In this document: piece by piece, positions 4,996 to 11,664 of the stretch
Position numbering within the stretch: position 1 is the first letter of the stretch
Layout of the letters: each line of letters begins with the position of its first letter
Source: Actinomycetes bacterium
Lineage (GTDB): Bacteria; Actinomycetota; Actinomycetes; S36-B12; UBA10799
DNA: 11,664 nucleotides
Direction of reading: 5' to 3'
NCBI GenBank assembly: GCA_029779995.1
Contig: JAKOZM010000372.1
Span: 1 to 11,664 of the forward strand
Position numbers and translations under genes: made by a program
Notes under the pieces: generated by a model
Databases searched by the model: none
Told to the model about the DNA's origin: nothing
The model's input: the letters and a program-made list of their open reading frames with translations, nothing else

Positions 4996-7980
4996 CTAAC
5001 CCTGCTTTGGCTTCACCGTCACGGCGATGCCTGCGGCGCGTGCGACTGCCTCAATGTCGTCTCCTGCGGACCCTTCCGTGATCATGTGGATCGTGGTTTG
5101 CAGGTAGGTGACTTTCTCGTCCATCACCGCGTCCAGTAAGGCTTGGAGTACGTCTATGAGGGGTTCGCGGTTCGTGGCGTCAACGGTGCCGATGCGTGAG
5201 AGTTTCACCTCGGACGTCTGGGCTGGCGGCGTGATCGGTGGCTTCTTCGTGCAGGAGCCGTCGCAGTCGGTCTTGCCGCAGATCTTGCAGGGCTGACCGG
5301 GTTGTGGAGCATCAGGGCACGTGCCGTCACAATCCTCACGTCCGCACTTGGCGCACGGTTCGGCAGGTTTGGGCTTGGCGAGGCGTAGTCCTTCGCTGAC
5401 GAGGTTGATCTGGCTGGGTTCGTCAATGCGTACGTCCGTGCCGTCGGCGTTGACGAGTCGGAGTTCCCCGGCGATCACGGCGTTGTAGATGGTGCGCTGG
5501 AGCAGGTCGTACGTGTTCGGTAGCAGGGGCAGGCGTGGGGTTTGGTAGAACGCGTCACGTATCTCTCGGAGAGGCTTGTTGTAGTCGTTGTCTCTCAGGT
5601 TCCGTTGCAGGGCTTTCACGTCAAAGCGTGACGCCTCAAACGCTTTGCCCTTTTCGGCGAGTTCCTTCCACACGATGGTGCCGTCCAGGGATGTGAGGGT
5701 GTCCTGGTCCAGGGTGATTTCTTCAATCTTCTTGGGGGTGTCGGGTGTGGGTTGGGAGACGTACAGGATGTGCTGGAACGCCCGTTTGAGGTTCTTGTCC
5801 AGGTCGGCCTTGGCCTTGTCCTTCTCGGCTTTCGCCGTGTCCCGGGCGACCTGGTTGCCTTGCAGTTCCGGTGAGGTGAACGTGCGAAGCCACGCGAGGT
5901 AGTCGCTTGCCGCCTCACGGGCCTGGCGACGACGCTGGGTGTTCACTACCGCGTACACGGCGGAGGAAGCCCATGTGACGGTGGCGGCGTGGTCCCCGAT
6001 GCCGCTGACGGCTTCCACCGCGCTCTTCGTGGCGGCGTCCATGCCGTTGCGTAGCGAGAAACCGGCGGGGTCCAGAATGACGAGCCGGTTGCGTCGCGCA
6101 TCGTCCACGCCGGCGGCCGTCAGGAATTCAACGGCCTTGTCACGTCGGTCGGAGTCGCTGGGCAGTGACCGGTCGGAGTCGGCGAAGACGACAACGTCAA
6201 ACGGACCGGTCCGGGCGATTTCCTGTGCCTCGGAGGCGAGGATGTCGTCGCGGTCCTGCGCTGTGACGGCCTGCCGGTGCTGCCGGTAGATGACTTTCGC
6301 GCCCGTTTCCGGGTTCAGGTAGTAGCGGGGTGGCTGCCCGCCGACGCCGTCAATCTTCTCCGCGGAGGTCATGGAGCGTTCACTGTTGATGTCGGTGAGC
6401 CGGTCCAGTACACCGTCCGCGTCACCGACCGTGTAGATGCCGGAGGTGATCGCGGATGCGACTTTGATCTCGGGTTGGGATGCGCCGCGGCGTCCTTGAC
6501 CGCGTGGCATCAGGCTGGCAACGGCGATCATGGTGGCGGCCCGTTCGTGCGCGTATGGGTTCGCGTCCCCCCACGGTTCCTTCGCAGTGTCGGTGCGGTC
6601 CAGCCGACGGGCTTGCCCGGCAGCCTCATCCGAGGCGTCGGTGTTAGTGATGTCGCCTTGAATGATGGACCGGTAGTTCGCTTCCAGGCTCGTGTCAGAG
6701 ATGAGCCCGGAGCCGAGGATCGCCTCGCGTACCTCGTTGTTGGACAGCGGCAGGTCCCCAGGGCCGATCAGTAACGGCACCCAACCCCCAGACACGCCGC
6801 GCTGCTGCAGGGCGTGCACGGTCGCAGCGAACACGCGGATAGTGGAGCGCACGTTCTGGTAGCCGGACTTCTTCGCCCATTCCTGCTCCGCTAGGTGCAT
6901 CAACTGGGGGTGGAACGGGAACGACCGGGCGACTTCTTTGTCCCACGCCTGGGTCCACGGCGCGTCCAGCCGGTCAAACACCTTCGCCCACCCCGGGTCG
7001 GCCATTACAGTCCGGTAGGAGTTCGCCACGGCGGTGGCGTCGTTGGCCGCGGGCGCGGCTGTGAACAGGCGGCGTTTCAGGATCGCGGAGAAGTCAGTGT
7101 CATCGTTCACTGTTGCCGAGGAGCCGTTCCGGTCCAGCAGGCTGTTCAGGTCGGCTTGCCGCTGCTTGCCGTCTGGTTGCAGGGCGATCCGGTCCTTCTC
7201 AGGGTCAATCATCGCGACGAGCATCGCCGCGTTCGGCACATCGTTGATGCTGTCCAGCAACTCCCTCAGGAACAACATGTCCTGCGCCGCGAGGGTCGGG
7301 TCGTTCGCACCGGTTAGCCCTATCCCCACGTAGTCCATGATCTCGTCCACCACGACCAGCACGGGGCGGTTCTGCAGGGCCAGGGCTTCCTTGATTTCCG
7401 CCTTGGAACCCCAATGTTCGCGGTACTGGTTGAACAGGTTCGCGTCCCCGGCGAACAGACGCCACAAGAACTTCTCGTGGAGGGTGGTCGCATCGGGTCC
7501 GTCCACCTCTTTCCGGCCCACACCGGGGGTGGAGTTATCCAAGTCCAGGACCACGACGATCGGGTCGCCTAGGTTGCCCGGTAGCCCGTGGCCCACCTTC
7601 TCCTCCGCCGTGTTACGCACAGCCCGGCCGATGTCGGTGGTGAGGAACTCCTGCGGGTGCGCGGCGAGGTGCCACGCCCCGATCAGCGCGTGAGACTTAC
7701 CGCCGCCCATGCCCTGATTCAGGCGGGTCAACGCCCCGGCTTTGGTGTAGTCGGCACCCCCACCGAGCCGCACCGCAATGTCGGCGAGCAGCGCGGTGAG
7801 ACGCGCTGTGGGTTCGGTGATCTGCCCGTAGTAGTCCGCATCGGCGTACGGCACCGGAGCCGCGCCCTTCGTCGTATGCACGGCCTCACCGAGGGACATT
7901 TGCACGTCGTCAATGCGCCCGTCCGCGTCCACAATCTCCGGACGCAACTGGAGGCGTTCCCACCACTTCGGCACACTCAT
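4996..7980 (-). CDS. DUF499-family P-loop ATPase with tandem C-terminal zinc knuckles
   Basis: This 994-aa protein looks like the DUF499 (COG1483) ATPase that accompanies DUF1156 methylases in defence loci. Walker A is LNQGMGGGKSH (87-97) and Walker B is VLVVVDEI (207-214). An N-terminal WWERLQLRPEI segment precedes them. Near the C-terminus are two copies of C-x2-C-x4-C-x3-C at 876-888 (CAKCGREDCDGTC) and 898-910 (CKICGKTDCDGSC), expected to bind zinc and perhaps nucleic acid. A Lys-rich helical segment (KAEKDKAKADLDKNLK) lies in the third quarter. The likely role is ATP-driven DNA recognition or remodelling; this is inferred from family context, not shown. The start is ATG 7980, with GTG at 7983-7981 equally possible; AGGGAC lies upstream. 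A 101-bp gap separates it from the methylase gene. Confidence 0.88.
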   Translation of the reverse strand: MSVPKWWERLQLRPEIVDADGRIDDVQMSLGEAVHTTKGAAPVPYADADYYGQITEPTARLTALLADIAVRLGGGADYTKAGALTRLNQGMGGGKSHALIGAWHLAAHPQEFLTTDIGRAVRNTAEEKVGHGLPGNLGDPIVVVLDLDNSTPGVGRKEVDGPDATTLHEKFLWRLFAGDANLFNQYREHWGSKAEIKEALALQNRPVLVVVDEIMDYVGIGLTGANDPTLAAQDMLFLRELLDSINDVPNAAMLVAMIDPEKDRIALQPDGKQRQADLNSLLDRNGSSATVNDDTDFSAILKRRLFTAAPAANDATAVANSYRTVMADPGWAKVFDRLDAPWTQAWDKEVARSFPFHPQLMHLAEQEWAKKSGYQNVRSTIRVFAATVHALQQRGVSGGWVPLLIGPGDLPLSNNEVREAILGSGLISDTSLEANYRSIIQGDITNTDASDEAAGQARRLDRTDTAKEPWGDANPYAHERAATMIAVASLMPRGQGRRGASQPEIKVASAITSGIYTVGDADGVLDRLTDINSERSMTSAEKIDGVGGQPPRYYLNPETGAKVIYRQHRQAVTAQDRDDILASEAQEIARTGPFDVVVFADSDRSLPSDSDRRDKAVEFLTAAGVDDARRNRLVILDPAGFSLRNGMDAATKSAVEAVSGIGDHAATVTWASSAVYAVVNTQRRRQAREAASDYLAWLRTFTSPELQGNQVARDTAKAEKDKAKADLDKNLKRAFQHILYVSQPTPDTPKKIEEITLDQDTLTSLDGTIVWKELAEKGKAFEASRFDVKALQRNLRDNDYNKPLREIRDAFYQTPRLPLLPNTYDLLQRTIYNAVIAGELRLVNADGTDVRIDEPSQINLVSEGLRLAKPKPAEPCAKCGREDCDGTCPDAPQPGQPCKICGKTDCDGSCTKKPPITPPAQTSEVKLSRIGTVDATNREPLIDVLQALLDAVMDEKVTYLQTTIHMITEGSAGDDIEAVARAAGIAVTVKPKQG

Positions 7981-8009
7981 CACAGGTCCCTATCTTTGCC
8001 GCGAACTAA

Positions 8010-8025
8010 AGGGCATTCTTGCCCT
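8010..8025 (-). other. Short hairpin in the 101-bp methylase-ATPase gap
   Basis: AGGGCA (8010-8015) and TGCCCT (8020-8025) form a 6-bp stem with a 4-nt loop about 30 bases before the ATPase start codon. This is the only sizeable gap inside the operon. The hairpin could tune read-through or protect an mRNA end. No convincing internal promoter is visible, and the stem is short enough to be incidental. Confidence 0.25.
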
Positions 8026-8081
8026 CGCCACGGTTCGGTATCTCGGTACACATGCAGTTCCGCGTCTATCATCGGCGGCGA

Positions 8082-10868
8082 CTACCCCTCACCGGAGAAG
8101 TCCAGAGTCGGCTGAGCGTCAGCGAGTCGCTGCCTCTCCTCGGCCACGTGAACTCCCCTCGCCGCCCCGACCACAGCGTTCCTGGCTCGCACAATCCCGG
8201 TGAACGCGATGGCGTCCGGGTCGGAGTCAGGCAGCCGGTCCGCGAGGTACGTCACGGCCGCCCACAAGTACGGGTCGGACTCCTTATCCGCAGCAGCCAG
8301 CACCTGGCCTACGCCTGCCGCGCCATCAGTCCACGCCTTCGCCATCGCCATCGCCACGTCAATCACCGGCGAATCCGGCGTCACCTCAAACCGTGTCTTC
8401 GCCGCCGTCGTGAACCTGACACCTTTGCTTGTGTCCGGAACCAAATCGCGGACTTGTGACAGGTCCAATTCGTCGGCGAGGGTCTGCCATCGCAGTTCAC
8501 TCTTCGCCGTCTCGTCCTTGCCGAACAACCTCACCCACCAGAGTGCGAATCTTGTCCGGGAATCAAACGTGTCCAACGGATGATGGTCAATCTCAATATG
8601 GGCGTTCTCCCGCACCGCCCGGCGAGCAATCACTAAGAAGTCCCCTGGGTCAACCGGTTCGCCGTACACGTCAACGACCTGCGAGTACCTGCCCACGACC
8701 TCCATCGCAGGGCCAGCCGACGCCATCAACATGTCAGTCGGTGCCAGACCAGATCGCTCCCACAGGTCAACGCGAGTCGCCACCTCAGCGCGAACCTCAC
8801 CCTCCACCTGGGCCTTCAACCCTTCTGGTCGGCCTGAGGCTGCAGGTCGGCACGCCATGGTCAGCGTTGTCTTGATGTTCGCAGCACCCTGCTGCCCGCC
8901 AGCCTCCGTGTTTGCGGGCCAGGAACCCGTCAACACCAGACCAGCCCCGGAGATGGCGCCCAGCAGTCGTTGCCATACCTCCGGGTCGCCCGAGCCAAAC
9001 ACAATGGTTACGACACCGTCGTTGCGGACCACACGCCGCATCTCGGCGAAAGCCTGCGAAATCAGCGAGTCGTAGTGCTCGCGTGTCCGGTGGTCTCGCT
9101 TCTCCGTCTTTGTCTTGGCTCGGAACCGCTTGACAATGATTTCCTGGGACTTGTCCTGGGTGTCGTGCTCGTCAGCGGTTAGTGCCATCTCAGGCCATGA
9201 CGAATGTAGGGCGCGTTTCAGCCAGACGTAGAACAGGTCAGACGCGTCGGCGTAAGCGATCATCTCGTCGTAAGGCGGGTCCGAGACCACACTTGCCACA
9301 GAATGATCGGGTAACGGTAGGGCTGTAGCCGACCCGGCGATCACAGCAGTTGGGTACCCGACGATCCCATCCAGAGCATTGTGGAGGGTTGCGAGGCCGC
9401 CTGCGGCGCCAGAGATCATCGAGTCCCACGTTCCAGGGCCTGTACCGATACCGGACTCGAAGTTGTCGTAACTGAACGCGATTGTCGATTCATTGACGTA
9501 GATGTGCCCTACCTTTCTAGTCGAAGGCTCCAAGGCCGCTCCTCGGGTGGAGCGTTTGGCCTTTCTCACCAACTGGGCGCCCGCGTTCGCCGCTAGCGCT
9601 CGGGTGTAGTCGTCGGAGAGTCCTGCGGAGCGAAGATCATCCGCAAGCCCGTCGATGACCTTAGCGAGTCGGATGAAAGACAGTGTCTGACGGGGAATCA
9701 TGAGGTCGCCGTAGGTGTCGGCTCCGTACACACTGGGCCGAATCGTGTCGCTGTTGCCAATTGCGATCGCCTCGTGCGGGACCGCGGGAAGTACGGGTGA
9801 GAATTCTGACTCATCTGCGAGCAGGGTCGCAGCGGAGGTAGCAGAGGCCAACTCGGCATCCGTCGCTTCCCGAAACCGTTTCCCAACGACGTCATCGTGT
9901 TCGGCCACAACGAGCAGCGCGTCTTCGGCCATTCCGTCCTGCATGAGCCGCTGATGCACTTCCTTTGCGTGCACATGATCGCAGAATGGGCAAGTAGCGG
10001 ACTTGCCCTGAACCTTCTTACCGCCCACAACCCGGTTGGCCAGCGTCGGCGTGTGGCGCGGTGGACCGTCGTGGACGACCGCGTGGAACTCGCCGGTGTC
10101 ACTGTCAACTTGGATGTAGAAGGACTGCCCGGGGTCGTCAAAGGCTGCCCGTGTCTTGGTGGCCTTCTTGGTTGAGGGCATGCGGAGGTTGTAGGAGCCG
10201 ACGAGCGGGAATCGGTGTCCGCATTCTTGGCAGGGGAGGGTGACGGCCCACAGGTAGCCCCAGGGTTGTTTGCCGTCTACCAGCGGGTAGAACTCCTGCA
10301 TGGATTCTCGGTGGCGACGTCCGACTTCTTCCAGTACGGCTTTCACGTCGCGGTAGTAGCGGTCGGCTGCGGATTCGGTACCCATGTCAAGACGCCCATC
10401 GTCGCCGTCAGTTGCGGTACCGAATGGGAGTTCCGGTTCGCCGCGCCAGTCCCGGAACGGGTAGTCGGCGAGCAAATGGGATGCAATGACGGCCACCGGC
10501 GACAGTTCAACGGCGTGGGATTCCAGGCCGAGTCGGGCCGCTTCCAACGGGATCATGCCGCGTCCGGAGAACGGATCCAGGATGCTCGCCCCGTCGGGGT
10601 TGGCTTTCAGGATTTCGGCCCGTAGTTCATCGCGGGCCACGTACCGGCCGGTCATCGCCTGCCTGACTAGGTCTTGGAGGCGTTTCTGTTCCGTTTCGTC
10701 TTCGGGCCATGGGAGGAGGCTGCAGATGACGGCGGCTTTGGCTTGGGCGGTGGGGCGTGCGGCGAACCAGGTGAACAGGTTCCGTTCGGTGTTCCCGGAC
10801 CCCCACCCTGCGGTGGAGTTCTCGGACACTTCTTTGCAGGGGAACCAGCGTTCAATCATGCGGGTCAT
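8082..10868 (-). CDS. DUF1156-family DNA amino-methyltransferase (COG1743-like, PglXI-type)
   Basis: This 928-aa enzyme is predicted to methylate adenine N6 (or cytosine N4) in DNA using S-adenosylmethionine, marking host DNA. It opens with MIERWFPCKEVSENS (4-18), the characteristic DUF1156 N-terminus. The SAM-binding motif ILDPFSGRGMIPLEA is at 96-110 and the catalytic motif SDPPYDE at 529-535, followed by a TIVFGSG strand (621-627). Between these motifs is a four-cysteine zinc ribbon: CQEC at 213-216 and CPFC at 293-296. The roughly 390 C-terminal residues may hold target recognition, as no separate specificity subunit is seen. ATG 10868-10866 overlaps the stop of the preceding gene by 4 bp (ATGA) and places the DUF1156 motif at the N-terminus; in-frame codons upstream to 11099 are spurious. 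PglXI of BREX type 3 belongs to this group. Confidence 0.92.
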   Translation of the reverse strand: MTRMIERWFPCKEVSENSTAGWGSGNTERNLFTWFAARPTAQAKAAVICSLLPWPEDETEQKRLQDLVRQAMTGRYVARDELRAEILKANPDGASILDPFSGRGMIPLEAARLGLESHAVELSPVAVIASHLLADYPFRDWRGEPELPFGTATDGDDGRLDMGTESAADRYYRDVKAVLEEVGRRHRESMQEFYPLVDGKQPWGYLWAVTLPCQECGHRFPLVGSYNLRMPSTKKATKTRAAFDDPGQSFYIQVDSDTGEFHAVVHDGPPRHTPTLANRVVGGKKVQGKSATCPFCDHVHAKEVHQRLMQDGMAEDALLVVAEHDDVVGKRFREATDAELASATSAATLLADESEFSPVLPAVPHEAIAIGNSDTIRPSVYGADTYGDLMIPRQTLSFIRLAKVIDGLADDLRSAGLSDDYTRALAANAGAQLVRKAKRSTRGAALEPSTRKVGHIYVNESTIAFSYDNFESGIGTGPGTWDSMISGAAGGLATLHNALDGIVGYPTAVIAGSATALPLPDHSVASVVSDPPYDEMIAYADASDLFYVWLKRALHSSWPEMALTADEHDTQDKSQEIIVKRFRAKTKTEKRDHRTREHYDSLISQAFAEMRRVVRNDGVVTIVFGSGDPEVWQRLLGAISGAGLVLTGSWPANTEAGGQQGAANIKTTLTMACRPAASGRPEGLKAQVEGEVRAEVATRVDLWERSGLAPTDMLMASAGPAMEVVGRYSQVVDVYGEPVDPGDFLVIARRAVRENAHIEIDHHPLDTFDSRTRFALWWVRLFGKDETAKSELRWQTLADELDLSQVRDLVPDTSKGVRFTTAAKTRFEVTPDSPVIDVAMAMAKAWTDGAAGVGQVLAAADKESDPYLWAAVTYLADRLPDSDPDAIAFTGIVRARNAVVGAARGVHVAEERQRLADAQPTLDFSGEG

Positions 10869-11515
10869 GTGTCGTCCTGTCCGTCGGTCGCTTTCAGCGC
10901 ACTGCCGGGGACTCGGATGATGGCCTCCCCGACCATGTGCTCTCCGAGCGTTCCTATCGGGTCGCGGTAGATTCCGATGATGGCGCCGCCGTTCGCGCAG
11001 TCGTCGACGATGTACAGCCAGTAGTCGTTGCGGTGTTGGGTGGCCATGAGAACTTCGTTGCCGGTCATGCGTACACCGTCGCTGGCGGCCGATCCCCACA
11101 CGCCTTTAACTTCTACGAGGCGTTGTTCTGGGCCTTTGCGGGCACGCAGGTCGTAGCCGATTCCGTCGGTTTGCACATCGTCCACGGTGTACCCGAGGCC
11201 ATGTAGACGTTGTTTGACGAGGTGCACTGCGATCTGTTCACTGTTCGTTTCCTCCGGGGTGGGGGGAAGGGCTGCGCCGTGGATGCAGAGGTGGCCGATG
11301 AGGCGGGGTTCGCTGACGGAAACGTCTATGAGTTCTTCAAGTCTGGCGAGGCGGGCGTCAATCCCGGTGCGGATGCGGGCGCGTTCTTCAGCCCGCTTGT
11401 CCTGGGGCAGGTGTTCGGTCAGGCGGATCGGGAGTCTTTTGAGTTGCCGTTTGGCGCGTTCGTACTGAGGTGTTTCTGACTTTGCGATAGAGAACCGCGG
11501 CGAATCAAACAACAT
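10865..11515 (-). CDS. Stand-alone DUF3883-type protein with PD-(D/E)xK-like nuclease core
   Basis: The 216-aa protein has a charged, helical N-terminal half (about 1-75, Arg/Lys/Glu rich) and a C-terminal DUF3883-like domain (about 90-205). The domain's signature is visible: helix EQIAVHLVKQRLHGLGY (94-110), GYDLRAR (120-126), VEVKG (134-138) and a T-x-NE motif (151-154). D122 and the ExK pair E135/K137 form the core expected of restriction-endonuclease-fold proteins. DUF3883 is often found fused to the C-terminus of helicases; here it is a separate gene. ATG 11515-11513 is chosen because it has an AAGGGG ribosome-binding site and starts inside the preceding gene, overlapping it by 11 bp; the frame open to 11602 would overlap that gene by almost 100 bp. 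The stop overlaps the methylase start. Nuclease activity is inferred only. Confidence 0.8.
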   Translation of the reverse strand: MLFDSPRFSIAKSETPQYERAKRQLKRLPIRLTEHLPQDKRAEERARIRTGIDARLARLEELIDVSVSEPRLIGHLCIHGAALPPTPEETNSEQIAVHLVKQRLHGLGYTVDDVQTDGIGYDLRARKGPEQRLVEVKGVWGSAASDGVRMTGNEVLMATQHRNDYWLYIVDDCANGGAIIGIYRDPIGTLGEHMVGEAIIRVPGSALKATDGQDDT

Positions 11516-11664
11516 CGTCGGGCCCCTTGCTGGTCTTAGTGTTTCGTTGGGCGCGGTGGTTGGCAAGGCGGCGGAGTCGGGCCTGTTCCAGGCCGGCTTC
11601 ACGGGCCTTACGGATCGCCTCGCCGCGGCCCTCGTGTTCGTCGTCGGGGGTGACGTAGCCGATC
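11505..11664 (-). CDS. C-terminal 52 codons of the first visible operon gene, possibly a helicase
   Basis: A minus-strand frame open from the window edge ends at TGA 11507-11505. It encodes IGYVTPDDEHEGRGEAIRKA and then a strongly basic helical tail rich in Arg, Lys, Ala and Gln, ending GPDDVV. The stop lies inside the DUF3883 gene, whose ATG at 11515 begins before it, so the two are translationally coupled. No domain is recognisable in this fragment. Because DUF1156, DUF499 and DUF3883 genes usually travel with an SNF2-type or DEAD/DEAH helicase, I infer that this may be the helicase C-terminus, but the sequence does not show it. Confidence 0.6.
   Translation of the reverse strand, partial: IGYVTPDDEHEGRGEAIRKAREAGLEQARLRRLANHRAQRNTKTSKGPDDVV

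Noticed and set aside
6277..6774. Plus-strand 165-aa ORF opposite the DUF499 gene
   Set aside because: It is an antisense shadow of a well-supported ATPase gene and has no domain or ribosome-binding site.
10869..11099. Extended N-terminus of the methylase (77 further in-frame codons)
   Set aside because: The extension overlaps the DUF3883 gene in another frame, is Arg/His-rich shadow sequence, and the DUF1156 motif begins immediately after ATG 10868.
11516..11602. Extended N-terminus of the DUF3883 gene
   Set aside because: It would overlap the upstream coding frame by almost 100 bp; ATG 11515 has a ribosome-binding site and gives a typical short overlap.
3198..11664. Calling the operon BREX, DISARM or Thoeris outright
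   Set aside because: No PglZ, BrxL, DrmA/DrmB, PLD or TIR gene is visible. The methylase family overlaps BREX type 3 and the SIR2 domain overlaps Thoeris ThsA, but the set as seen does not meet any of these definitions.

Overview
High-GC DNA with actinobacterial habits: GTG starts, 4-11 bp gene overlaps, a probable leaderless promoter, and small membrane proteins of actinomycete type. A member of the Mycobacteriales or a relative is my best guess; no rRNA, tRNA or diagnostic marker confirms it. Every gene I accept is on the minus strand, so transcription runs from high to low coordinates.

Layout, left to right. Positions 1-74 hold the 5' end of an ISL3-type transposase gene that runs off the left edge. 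Positions 244-701 hold two small membrane-protein genes (31 and 97 aa) with a strong GC hairpin between them. Positions 852-2720 encode a 622-aa cytoplasmic metallo-beta-lactamase-fold alkyl sulfatase, probably read from a leaderless promoter. Positions 2721-3197 have no credible gene but are dense in repeats: a 143-bp segment bounded by perfect 16-bp inverted repeats, four GTTTGC/GTTTCGC-type direct repeats about 25 bp apart (like transposase-binding arrays at IS21-type ends), and a UNCG-loop terminator hairpin.

Positions 3198-11664 form the main attraction, a compact operon with the look of a multi-gene anti-phage system. In transcription order: the last 52 codons of an off-window gene (possibly the helicase such loci usually carry); a 216-aa stand-alone DUF3883-type protein with a D...ExK nuclease-like core; a 928-aa DUF1156-family amino-methyltransferase (DPFSGRG and DPPY motifs, four-cysteine zinc ribbon); a 994-aa DUF499-family P-loop ATPase with two tandem C-terminal zinc knuckles; and a 592-aa protein with an N-terminal SIR2 NADase-like domain. 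Gene junctions are -11, -4, +101 and +19 bp.

Working model (inference): the methyltransferase marks self DNA; the ATPase, the nuclease-like protein and presumably the helicase act on unmarked invading DNA; and the SIR2 protein kills or arrests the cell by NAD+ depletion if this fails. The nearest named type I recall is the helicase-methylase-ATPase (Hma) group; BREX type 3 shares the methylase family. The appended SIR2 gene and the separate DUF3883 gene are the parts most likely to be new. Mobile-element traces left of the operon fit a defence island next to a more ordinary chromosomal stretch.
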